Positions 23,080 through 30,642 of a DNA stretch of 64,000 nucleotides are shown here, one piece after another. Position numbers and translations under genes: made by a program. The stretch's first letter is position 1. The number at the start of each line of letters is the position of its first letter. This stretch comes from Hymenobacter canadensis (GTDB lineage: Bacteria > Bacteroidota > Bacteroidia > Cytophagales > Hymenobacteraceae). Where the stretch lies: assembly GCF_027359925.1 (NCBI RefSeq), contig NZ_CP114767.1:3038001-3102000 (forward strand), read 5' to 3'. Under the pieces are notes generated by a model, which was not told the DNA's origin, searched no databases, and worked only from the letters and a program-made list of their open reading frames with translations.

Positions 23080-26000
23080 TTAGAGCGCGGCTTCGTGGTG
23101 GCCGAAGCCGATAATGCGGTTTACCGGACCGTTGGTCCACTCGTGGCGCAAAGCCGCCGTGCTGGCCGAAATGATGGTTTTGCCCGCCTGCCGCACCGTC
23201 AGCTGCCCGTCCGGCGTGACCCGGCCCAGGCGCGTGGCGCGCCCGCCGAAGTGCTGCTCAAAGGCCACCACATCTTCGGGCGCCACCGTGGCCACAAACC
23301 GGGAGTGCGACTCCGAAAACAGCTGCACGTGCACCGGCAAGCCTTCCGGCAATTCCACCTCGGCCCCGAAACCGTAGCCGAACGTAGCCTCCGCCAGCGC
23401 CACCGCCAAGCCGCCATCCGACAAGTCGTGGCAGCTCTGAATCAGGTTCTGGTCGTTGGCATCGCCCATGAGGATATACAAGGCTTTGGCCTGCTCGAAC
23501 CGCACTTTGGGCACATTGGCGCCCAGCTCACCGAAGAGCTGGTAGAACTCCGAGCCGCCCAGCTCGTCGTAGGTTTCGCCCAGCAGGTACACCACGTCGT
23601 CGGCCTGCTTGAAGTCGGAGGTGATGGTGTGGCGCACGTCGTCCAGCTTGGCCGTCATGGAGTACAGCACCGTGGGCGGCACCGAAATCTTCACGCCGTC
23701 GGCTTTGAAGTCGTTTTTCATCGAGTCCTTGCCCGAGGTCAGCGGGATGCAGTAGGCCGCCGTGGCGTCGCGCAGGGCCTGGCACATGCGCACCAGCTTG
23801 GCCAACTTGTGCTTGCCGTCGGGGTTGGTGGTGGCATCGTACACCGAATCGGGCACGCAGAAGTTGTCGTTCACCGACCAAAAGTTACCGTCGCCGTAGC
23901 TCAGGTTGGGCAGTTTGCCGCCCACGGCCACGATCTGGCGCACAGCCTCGTCAAACGCGCCGGCCGACATGTGGTAGGCGTCCAAATCACCGAAGCGGGG
24001 CAGAATACCGTTGCTCACGGCCACGCCTTCCCAACTCTCGAAGTTGAAGCGCACTACGGCCGCATCCTGCGGAGCTTGGCCGGTAGCGCCCATCAGGGGC
24101 TTGATAATCGTGCGGCCCTTCACCTCGTGGTCGTACTGCCGAATCACCGACTCGCGGGAGCAGATATTGAGGCTGCCCAGCAGACGGCCCAGTACGTCGG
24201 TGTAGTCAGTGGCAGCCGCCAGCTCGGGCTCATGCGCTGTGGGCTTACTCCACTCGGCTTCCAGCACTTTGCGCGGTACGCCATTGTGCAGGAATTCCAT
24301 ATCGAGGCGGGCCACAGATTCGCCATCAAAGCGCACGTCGAGGCTGCCATCGGCGGTGAAGTAGCCGATGTCGGTCAGCTCCACTTCCATCTCCCGGCCC
24401 AGGGCCAGCAGCTCATCCAGCTTGGCGGGCTCTACAGCCAGCGAAAACCGCTCCTGCGACTCCGAAACGAAGATTTCCCAGGGCCGCAGACCAGGATATT
24501 TCAACGGCACCTTTTCCAGCTCCACCACGGCCCCGCCGCTAATGGTGGCCAGCTCGCCGATGCTCGAAGAGAGGCCGCCCGCGCCGTTGTCGGTGCTGCA
24601 CTTGATGAGGCCGCGGCGTGTGGCCAAGATCAGGAAGTCCATGGCCAGCTTCTGGGTGATGGGCGAGCCAATCTGCACGGCCGTAGCGGGCGAGGTTTCG
24701 TCTAATTCAATAGAAGAGAAGGTCGCGCCGTGGATACCGTCCTTGCCCACCCGGCCGCCGGCCATGATGATGCGGTCCTGAGCGTCGATGTTCTTTTCCC
24801 ACGAATCGAGGCCGGCCAGCTGCATGGGCATCACGGCACCGGTGCCGCAATACACCAGCGGCTTGCCGGCGTAGCGGTCATCGAACACGATGCTGCCGTT
24901 CACGGTGGGCACGCCCGACTTGTTGCCGCCGTCCTCAATACCCTTGCGCACGCCCTCAAAAATGCGACGCGGGTGCAACTGGTTGCTCAGCAGCGTACCA
25001 TCAAACTCGGGGTTGCCGAAGCACAGCACGTTGGTGTTGAACAGCAGCCGCGCGCCCCCGATACCAGTCGCCAGCGGGTCGCGGTTGTTGCCCAGAATGC
25101 CCGTAATGGCCCCGCCGTACGGATCAATGGCCGAGGGCGAGTTGTGGGTTTCGACTTTCCACACGAACAGCGACTCGGGGTTGATGCGCACAGCCCCGGC
25201 GTTGTCGCTAAACACCTTAATCAGCCAGTCGTTGCCGTTGGCGCGCAGCTGGCGGTCTACCTCCGAAGTAGCGTCTTTGATGTAGGTTTTGAACAGGGAA
25301 TCCACTTCGAACTCCTCGCCCGTGTCGGCATCCTTGTACTTAATCAGGGCCGAAAACTCCTTATGCTTACAGTGCTCCGACCACGTCTGGGCAATGATTT
25401 CCAGCTCGCAGTCGGTGGGGTCCTGGGGCAGGCCGGCGGCCTGGCGCCCTTCCCGGATGCTGGTATAATGGTCGCGCACGGCGCGCATTTCCTCCAGATT
25501 CAGGGCGTAGAGGTTATCCTTCGACAGCTTCAGCAGTTCCTCGTCCGTGAGGCCCACCAGCTGTACCGTCTCCGTAACGGATTCGGCCCCGCCACCGGGC
25601 CGCGGCGTGTAGTCGCGGATATCGGTGATGGGGCCGGTTTCGAAGCGGTTAATCATCTTGTTGCCCAGCAGATCCTGCGCGAGCTGGCGCAGACTACTCT
25701 CGGGCAGGGCTTCTTCGAGGAAGTAGAGCCGTTTCGAGAAGATGTGCTGGGTGTGGGTGTCGAGCGGCTCGTTGAGGAAGTCGCCGAGGGCGTTCTGGGC
25801 CGAGATGCCTTCGTCGTCGGTGACACCGGGCAGCTTGGCAACGAGAATATAGCTCTTATATAGTGAGTCGTGGCGGAACTCGTCGAAGGCCACGTCGTGC
25901 AGCACCGGGTCCTGGAGGCAGTGGGTGGCGAAGTCGCGCAGCTGCTGGTCGGTCAGGGGGTAGCGCACCGTGTAGAGGGCGGTGCTTTGCACACGGCCGG

Positions 26001-26106
26001 TGCGCAGGCCCAGGTGGCGGTGGGCAGCTTCGGCTACGCGCTGGCCCTCGCCGTCGTGTTGGCCGGGCTTGAGCAGCAGCTGAATGGTTCTTTGGCTAGC
26101 TTCCAA
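23080..26106 (-). CDS. purL: FGAM synthase, PurS-PurL fusion
   Basis: 1008 residues, longer than the ~740 aa Bacillus-type PurL because a PurS-like domain (residues ~5-85, IQLLLKPGQ onward) and a linker precede it. Catalytic-subunit signatures: AQTWSEHCKHKEFSALIKY, WKVETHNSPSAIDPYGGAIT, GVPTVNGSIVFDDRYAGKPL, STDNGAGGLSSSIGELA, LTSGKDSMKNDF and SCHDLSDGGLAVALAEA. The glutaminase is separate (purQ, 2 bp downstream), unlike the single-chain enzyme of many Bacteroidota. The only in-frame start upstream of the homology is TTG 26106. No purine riboswitch is recognisable in the 124 bp before it. Confidence 0.95.
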   Translation of the reverse strand: MEASQRTIQLLLKPGQHDGEGQRVAEAAHRHLGLRTGRVQSTALYTVRYPLTDQQLRDFATHCLQDPVLHDVAFDEFRHDSLYKSYILVAKLPGVTDDEGISAQNALGDFLNEPLDTHTQHIFSKRLYFLEEALPESSLRQLAQDLLGNKMINRFETGPITDIRDYTPRPGGGAESVTETVQLVGLTDEELLKLSKDNLYALNLEEMRAVRDHYTSIREGRQAAGLPQDPTDCELEIIAQTWSEHCKHKEFSALIKYKDADTGEEFEVDSLFKTYIKDATSEVDRQLRANGNDWLIKVFSDNAGAVRINPESLFVWKVETHNSPSAIDPYGGAITGILGNNRDPLATGIGGARLLFNTNVLCFGNPEFDGTLLSNQLHPRRIFEGVRKGIEDGGNKSGVPTVNGSIVFDDRYAGKPLVYCGTGAVMPMQLAGLDSWEKNIDAQDRIIMAGGRVGKDGIHGATFSSIELDETSPATAVQIGSPITQKLAMDFLILATRRGLIKCSTDNGAGGLSSSIGELATISGGAVVELEKVPLKYPGLRPWEIFVSESQERFSLAVEPAKLDELLALGREMEVELTDIGYFTADGSLDVRFDGESVARLDMEFLHNGVPRKVLEAEWSKPTAHEPELAAATDYTDVLGRLLGSLNICSRESVIRQYDHEVKGRTIIKPLMGATGQAPQDAAVVRFNFESWEGVAVSNGILPRFGDLDAYHMSAGAFDEAVRQIVAVGGKLPNLSYGDGNFWSVNDNFCVPDSVYDATTNPDGKHKLAKLVRMCQALRDATAAYCIPLTSGKDSMKNDFKADGVKISVPPTVLYSMTAKLDDVRHTITSDFKQADDVVYLLGETYDELGGSEFYQLFGELGANVPKVRFEQAKALYILMGDANDQNLIQSCHDLSDGGLAVALAEATFGYGFGAEVELPEGLPVHVQLFSESHSRFVATVAPEDVVAFEQHFGGRATRLGRVTPDGQLTVRQAGKTIISASTAALRHEWTNGPVNRIIGFGHHEAAL

Positions 26107-26230
26107 AAGAGGGAGGTTTGTCTATTTTTCGGGTTTCCCACGCCTGGCGAAATTGCCATCGTGAGGAAGCATACCCACGCAGGGTACGCCGAAAATGCCT
26201 TGCTGAAACGCCGGTTGCGCCGCAGTAGGT

Positions 26231-26857
26231 TTAAGAAAACGCTTTATCGGGCCGACTGCCCGGTTTTACCACCGGAATACCTGCCCGGCACAGCGGGCAC
26301 TCATCGGGTGCGTAGGTAGCCGCCGTGACCGGCAGCAAGGCAAAGTTCGGAAAAGAAAGGCCAGCTTTCCCACTAGTGCGGTCAATTAAACTGGCCACGG
26401 CCAAAACTTTTGCCCCCAGTCCTTCCAGCAGCCGCGCTACTTCATTGGTGCTCTTGCCGGTAGTTACCACGTCCTCAGCAATGATAATTTTCTGGCCGGG
26501 CTCGATGGTAAAGCCGCGCCGCAGGGTCATCTGGCCGGTTTCGTCGCGCTCCGTAAAGATGCCGGGCACACCCAGCTGCCGGGCCAGCTCGTAGCCAATC
26601 ACCACGCCGCCCATGGCCGGGCCTACCACCACATCGGGCTGCAAACCGGCCTCCTGAATCCGGCGGGCCAGCTCGGCCGCGGCCGGCGCGGCCAGATCGG
26701 GGCGGCGCAGGAACCGGGCGCACTGCACGTAGGTATCGGAATGCAGACCCGAGGACAGCCGGAAGTGCCCGCGCAGCAGCGCATCTTCCTGCAACAGCTG
26801 CTGCTCCAGGGTTTCGGGGGTGAAGGGGGTGGGTTGGGTGGGTTGGGTGGAAGTCAA
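26231..26857 (-). CDS. pyrE: Orotate phosphoribosyltransferase
   Basis: About 208 residues. It makes OMP from orotate and PRPP. Signatures: HFRLSSGLHSDTYVQCARFL, VVVGPAMGGVVIGYELAR and the PRPP loop IIIAEDVVTTGKSTNEVARL. The end DECPLCRAGIPVVKPGSR is typical of the longer bacterial type. The frame is open back to 26947, but the upstream part is encoded by the palindrome at 26896. The likely start is TTG 26857 (TSTQPTQPTPFTPETLEQQL); there is no ATG before the homology. Confidence 0.92.
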   Translation of the reverse strand: MTSTQPTQPTPFTPETLEQQLLQEDALLRGHFRLSSGLHSDTYVQCARFLRRPDLAAPAAAELARRIQEAGLQPDVVVGPAMGGVVIGYELARQLGVPGIFTERDETGQMTLRRGFTIEPGQKIIIAEDVVTTGKSTNEVARLLEGLGAKVLAVASLIDRTSGKAGLSFPNFALLPVTAATYAPDECPLCRAGIPVVKPGSRPDKAFS

Positions 26858-26895
26858 GGGAGGTGTTCTATTTATATAACGTATGGATTCGGACG

Positions 26896-26984
26896 TCCCA
26901 GGGCTGAAGCCCTGGGCTACGTAGGGGGCCTGTGGTGAATCAAGCACCTTACCCGCTGAGTAGCCCAGGGCTTCAGCCCTGGGA
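26896..26984. repeat. Long palindrome, family member 6 (pyrF-pyrE junction)
   Basis: TCCCAGGGCTGAAGCCCTGG with GCTAC is mirrored at 26960-26984. Each arm contains the smaller palindrome CCCAGGGCTGAAGCCCTGGG, so the element is a palindrome of palindromes. Confidence 0.85.
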
Positions 26985-26997
26985 GAATGGGCATAGG

Positions 26998-27759
26998 TTA
27001 CACCGTCACCGGCCGCAGCTGATTCATCTGCTCCACCAGCTCCCGGGCGGCAGCGGCGGCATCTTCGGCCTGCCAGATGGCGCGGGAGGTGTTGATGAGC
27101 AGACCGGAGCCATCAGGGCGAAGGCCGGAGCGGAGGGTGGCGGCCAGGTCGCCGCCCTGGGCACCTACGCCGGGCACCAGGAACCACTGCTCGGGGCAGA
27201 GGGCGCGCAGGCGGGCCACAGCCTCGGCGTTGGTGGCACCTACCACCAACCCGATGCCGCCGTGTGCTTCATCGAGCTTGCGGGCAATAGTAGCCGCGCA
27301 ATCCGACAGGCTGCCGCCGCGGGTGAGGGCCACATCCTGCAAAGAGTGCGCTGGCTTGTTCGAGGTTTTAGCCAGCACGAACACCAGCTTACCGGGACGG
27401 GCAAAGGGCACAATGGCGTCGTCGCCCATGTAAGGGTTCACCGTCACACCGTCGGCCCCGATGACGTCGTAGGCGAAGCGGGCGTAGTGGTCGGCGGTGT
27501 TGGCAATGTCGCCGAACTTGCCATCCAGAATCACCGGAATACCGTCCGGCACGCGCTGCACGGTTTCGCGCAGCAGCTGTACGCCGTTTTCCCGGCTCAG
27601 GAAAAAGGCCAGATTGGGCTTGAAGGCGGCGGCGTATTCGCTGGTCTGGTCGATGACTTCAGCTAGCCGGCGCGCTACTTGCGCATCGTCGCCTACCGGG
27701 TCGAGGCCCACACAAAGCAGGCTGTTGGCCGCCTGAACGCGGTTGAGAAGTTTTTGCAT
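26998..27759 (-). CDS. pyrF: Orotidine 5'-phosphate decarboxylase (type 2)
   Basis: 253 residues. It decarboxylates OMP to UMP. Signatures: LLCVGLDPVGDDAQVA, AAFKPNLAFFLSRENG, VILDGKFGDIANTADHYARF with the catalytic Asp-Lys-Asp pattern, VTVNPYMGDDAIVPF, VLAKTSNKPAH and FLVPGVGAQGGDLAATL. The DGKFGDI form and overall length place it in the type 2 subfamily. ATG 27759 start. Palindromes lie on both sides. Confidence 0.96.
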   Translation of the reverse strand: MQKLLNRVQAANSLLCVGLDPVGDDAQVARRLAEVIDQTSEYAAAFKPNLAFFLSRENGVQLLRETVQRVPDGIPVILDGKFGDIANTADHYARFAYDVIGADGVTVNPYMGDDAIVPFARPGKLVFVLAKTSNKPAHSLQDVALTRGGSLSDCAATIARKLDEAHGGIGLVVGATNAEAVARLRALCPEQWFLVPGVGAQGGDLAATLRSGLRPDGSGLLINTSRAIWQAEDAAAAARELVEQMNQLRPVTV

Positions 27760-27769
27760 AAGGTGGGTT

Positions 27770-27864
27770 GTAGCGCGAAGCCTTTGCTTCGCGGATGGTC
27801 ACTGATGCCGAATATTATCAGTACCGACAGTTCAACTACACGCGAAGCGAAGGCTTCGCGCTAC
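27770..27864. repeat. Long palindrome, family member 7 (pyrD-pyrF junction)
   Basis: GTAGCGCGAAGCCTTTGCTT with CGCG is mirrored by CGCGAAGCGAAGGCTTCGCG with CTAC; central spacer ~47 nt. Related to the element at 4007. Confidence 0.85.
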
Positions 27865-27869
27865 TGCAA

Positions 27870-28739
27870 TTATTGATTTATGGACACCAATTGACTGCAC
27901 TCAGCGGCCAGGCGGGCCGCCAGGCCGGGCTCCAGCCACTCGCCGCTGGCAATCTGCACGGCGGAGGCCCCGCAGCGCAGGTAGTCCGTCACGTGGCTGG
28001 CCGTAAACACGCCGCCCGTCCCGAAAATGGGCAGCGTAATCCGCTCATCATGGGCCAGCTCCCACACGCAGCGCAGGGCCACGGGGCGCAGCGCCTCGCC
28101 TGACAGGCCCCCGACCATCGGCGCGGCCGTAGCATCTTCGGGCAGGTGCAGGGCTTTGAGCAGGTTGGTTGCGGCCAGGGCATCGGCCCCGCCTTCCTGC
28201 GCCCCCAGCGCCAAGCCCCGGATGTGCTCGGGCCACGGCGGTAGCTTTACTACCACGGCGGCCGTGGGTCCTAGCTCGTTGCGCACTGCCTGGGTGGCGT
28301 CGCGCACAAACTGCGCGGTCAGTTCCTCCCCTTTCCCGGCGTCGGGCTGGGCGATGTACACTTCCACGCCGGCAATCAGGCCGGCGGTTTCGCGGGCCAG
28401 GAAGCGGGCAATCTTGCGGAAGCCGGGGATGCCGGGGGCCGTGATGCTCACGAACACCGGTACGCCGTAGCGGCGCAGGTTGGGCAAGTGCTCCTGCACC
28501 AAAATCTCGGCGCTTTCGGTGCGCATGTGGGTGGCGTTGAGCAGGGTCTGCTCGTTCACCTGCCAGATGCCCTCCTCATAGAGCCCGGGCTGGGGCTCCA
28601 TCGTGACGGTGCGGGTGAAGATGGCGCCCAGCCGCTCGTAGCCCGTGCCTTCCAACTGCCAGGCGGCGGCCGACAGACATACCGGATTGCGCAATGTGAG
28701 TTGTCCGAGTTGCATAGGTTTAGAAATAGAAAAATCCAT
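27870..28739 (-). CDS. pyrD: Dihydroorotate dehydrogenase, class 1
   Basis: 289 residues from ATG 28739. FMN enzyme oxidising dihydroorotate to orotate. Visible: MQLGQLTLRNPVCLSAAAWQ, IFTRTVTMEPQPGL, VFVSITAPGIPGFRKIARFL, AAVVVKLPPWPEH, AATNLLKALHLP, GGLSGEALRPVALRCV, LPIFGTGGVFTASHVTDYLR and AVQIASGEWLEPGL. The cytosolic class 1 fold fits, but the usual catalytic-Cys loop SCPN is replaced by SITAPG, so the exact substrate subclass is less sure. It precedes pyrF and pyrE on the same strand, supporting a pyrimidine role. Confidence 0.85.
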   Translation of the reverse strand: MDFSISKPMQLGQLTLRNPVCLSAAAWQLEGTGYERLGAIFTRTVTMEPQPGLYEEGIWQVNEQTLLNATHMRTESAEILVQEHLPNLRRYGVPVFVSITAPGIPGFRKIARFLARETAGLIAGVEVYIAQPDAGKGEELTAQFVRDATQAVRNELGPTAAVVVKLPPWPEHIRGLALGAQEGGADALAATNLLKALHLPEDATAAPMVGGLSGEALRPVALRCVWELAHDERITLPIFGTGGVFTASHVTDYLRCGASAVQIASGEWLEPGLAARLAAECSQLVSINQ

Positions 28740-29002
28740 CGGTCGGCGGGGGAAACTCCCCTGCTGTTCGTCAGGACTGGATTCAAAAAAACATACCCCC
28801 CGAAACGGGGTGGTCAACCACGGACTGACTTACGCCAGAATCCCCTCTGATCTTCCATCACCCCGCTGGTTGAGCCACCCCTACCCGGCCTTCGGAGCCA
28901 GGGTTTTGTCGGGTTTGCGCTGGTGCTACACGGCCGGGCCAGCCGCGGCATCCTCTCTACCTAAGTACCCGGTGTAAGGCCGGGCGCTTAGCCGGAAGGC
29001 AA
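28740..29002. other. Intergenic region upstream of pyrD, no gene seen
   Basis: 263 bp. No ORF, promoter box or intrinsic terminator that I can support. A recognised pyrimidine attenuator or riboswitch was looked for and not found. Confidence 0.4.
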
Positions 29003-29176
29003 CTAGATGACGTTGTCATGGTTTACCAGGAAAGCAACAAAGGGGCGGATGTCGGTCTGGCCGGGGACGAACCGGGCCAGGCGGCCGTCAGCTTGCATTT
29101 CCCTGCAGAAGCCATGGCGGGTGGCAGCAGGAGCGACGGCGACCATCTGCCGGGCGAGAGTGGTGGTGGCGTTCAA
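29003..29176 (-). CDS. Possible 57-aa protein, unknown
   Basis: A TTG at 29176 opens a frame ending in TAG at 29003-29005. The product begins MNATTTLARQMVAVAPAATR and ends with LARFVPGQTDIRPFVAFLVN then HDNVI. The C-terminal half looks like real protein (acidic, hydrophobic alternation), while the opposite strand is Arg/Ala-rich. No family recognised. It lies between pyrD and the structured RNA candidate on the same strand. Confidence 0.35.
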   Translation of the reverse strand: MNATTTLARQMVAVAPAATRHGFCREMQADGRLARFVPGQTDIRPFVAFLVNHDNVI

Positions 29177-29261
29177 GGTTGATTGCCGATATGGAGTGAA
29201 GAATTAGAAAATGCGAAGGTGCGTGCCGGATTCTGCCAGCCTGGCCGAACCGACCGGGCAT

Positions 29262-29290
29262 AAAAAAACCGCCTCGAAAACCGAAGCGGT
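29262..29290 (-). terminator. Rho-independent terminator, minus strand
   Basis: On the minus strand ACCGCTTCG pairs with CGAGGCGGT (one wobble), followed by T7. It ends the candidate RNA. Confidence 0.75.
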
Positions 29291-29411
29291 GAAAGCAGCA
29301 GAACCAATAAAAATGGAAGAGTCAACGGGGGAAACGACCTTGCGGTCATCTCGCAGGACGGCGTTTGGCTCGGTCCCGCGCTTCATCAAATGGTGTTGAT
29401 TGAGGAGAAGC
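29262..29411 (-). ncRNA. Candidate small structured RNA or leader (~150 nt)
   Basis: A complete transcription unit without a convincing ORF: a Bacteroidota promoter at 29418-29449 and an intrinsic terminator at 29262-29290, both minus strand. Between them the RNA can form ATCAA/TTGAT, GCGGGAC/GTCCTGC (one G-U) and GACC-GCAA-GGTC, the last a stem capped by a GNRA tetraloop. Not recognised as 6S, tmRNA, SRP RNA, RNase P RNA or a known riboswitch. Read-through would reach the 57-aa frame and pyrD, so an attenuated leader is the alternative. Confidence 0.45.
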
Positions 29412-29417
29412 ACGCCA

Positions 29418-29449
29418 CAAAAGTACCAATGCGTTTCGTTGCCACCAAA
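29418..29449 (-). promoter_or_regulatory. Strong Bacteroidota promoter, minus strand
   Basis: On the minus strand TTTG (-33), 20 nt, then TACTTTTG (-7, TAnnTTTG). Both boxes and the spacing match the sigma-ABfr consensus; this is the best promoter match noted in the window. Confidence 0.7.
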
Positions 29450-29832
29450 CAGAAACGAAAATTATTTTTCAACAACCTGCCGCCGCATTCTTGGATCACT
29501 GCGTAACGACACTCAAAAACGAAACTCCGCATACTCCAATACCGCATTGACTATCAAATTCTTACACTATAGCCATTTTAGCAATTCAGTATAATATCCA
29601 CGCGAGCCAGCACAGCCGGAACGCTGCCTGACTCCTGGTTTCGCCACAGCCACACCAATCTACTCAATTAGAATAATTATATTTTACGAGGTACCACCTA
29701 CTTCTATAATATACACGACGATTATTCCTGCTGCCAGACAATTTTCAGGTAGCGCAATAATTTCCTAGTACCCGACCAATTCTTAACAAAATCACAATCA
29801 CATTTCGCCACTTCAATCTCAAAGACAAGTTG
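29450..29832. other. AT-rich intergenic region, no gene seen
   Basis: About 380 bp, distinctly more AT-rich than the rest of the window. Apart from the promoters at its two edges I see no ORF, repeat or hairpin worth calling. Confidence 0.45.
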
Positions 29833-29840
29833 TATTTTTG
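29833..29840 (+). promoter_or_regulatory. -7 box upstream of DUF4468 gene
   Basis: TATTTTTG matches TAnnTTTG, 33 bp before the ATG at 29874. The -33 region (TTTC near 29803) is weak. Confidence 0.55.
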
Positions 29841-29873
29841 CGGCATCCGCCACCTCATCCAACAAACTACTCC

Positions 29874-30416
29874 ATGAAAAAATCGGTACTCATGTTTCTA
29901 CTGGGCGGACTACTGGCAATGAGCCAGGCCGCGCAGGCGCAGGATGGCCAGGTTGGTTACAGCGAGCGGGTTCCTGATGATAGTTCAGATAAAGTAGTCT
30001 TATACAAAAGAGCCACTGATTGGGTGGAAAACCACTTCACGTACGTACCCAAAGCCATAACACGCACAGATACAGCCAAAGGTGAAATGCGCGTGGAGGG
30101 CACGGCAATGGTAAAAACTACTACCCCGTCTGGCCAGTTGAAAGAGCGGCCCGTACGCTTTGAGTTTGTCTTCCATGCGCTGCCAACCGGCTACGACTAC
30201 AGCGTAGGCGGTTTTCAGGTGGTGCCTGATGCCAGCAAACCCAATGACACCGTGAATTTCGACGAGTTTGTGGCGCAGCTAGCCACCGAGCGCACCAACG
30301 ACCGTACGCACAACGACCGCCGCGTAACGGCTCAGGCAACCTCCCTGGCCAGCGAAATTGCTATGTCTTTCCGCTCATTTATGAATAGCCGGCCTGCTGA
30401 GGGTGCCGTAGAGTAA
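29874..30416 (+). CDS. DUF4468 (TBP-like fold) secreted protein
   Basis: 180 residues from ATG 29874 with a signal peptide (MKKSVLMFLLGGLLAMSQAA, cleavage near AQA-QD). DKVVLYKRATDWVENHFTYV and the following TDTAKGEMRVEGTAMV are the DUF4468 signature, a Bacteroidota periplasmic family of unknown function. GC content is lower than that of the neighbours. Single-gene unit with its own promoter and terminator. Confidence 0.85.
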   Translation: MKKSVLMFLLGGLLAMSQAAQAQDGQVGYSERVPDDSSDKVVLYKRATDWVENHFTYVPKAITRTDTAKGEMRVEGTAMVKTTTPSGQLKERPVRFEFVFHALPTGYDYSVGGFQVVPDASKPNDTVNFDEFVAQLATERTNDRTHNDRRVTAQATSLASEIAMSFRSFMNSRPAEGAVE

Positions 30417-30507
30417 AGGCGTAGCAATGCCGGCAACGCAGAGAGGCTGCATCTTGCCTGCATCAGGCAATGGAGGGCTTGCCAGCCTCCTGCCAGCAGG
30501 AATCAGG

Positions 30508-30564
30508 TAGTCCGGGCACCGGGGTTCAGCCACTGGCAACCTTCGGTACCCGGACTATTTTTTT
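30508..30564 (+). terminator. Rho-independent terminator after DUF4468 gene
   Basis: TAGTCCGGG (from 30508) pairs with CCCGGACTA (to 30557), with an inner ACC/GGT stem and a T7 tract. Confidence 0.8.
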
Positions 30565-30642
30565 GCACTTTTCCCTTATCATATCCGACTATTTTACCAA
30601 CCACCGCCTAATCCCTATCTCGCTATTCTGCTACGGGTGGGG

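Noticed and set aside
26107..26230. Purine riboswitch or PurR site upstream of purL
   Set aside because: I looked for a purine-riboswitch three-stem junction and for operator-like inverted repeats and saw neither.
29204..29413. A 69-codon minus-strand frame covering the RNA candidate
   Set aside because: It is read through the terminator stem and its T-tract, starts at the transcription start and has no protein-like features.
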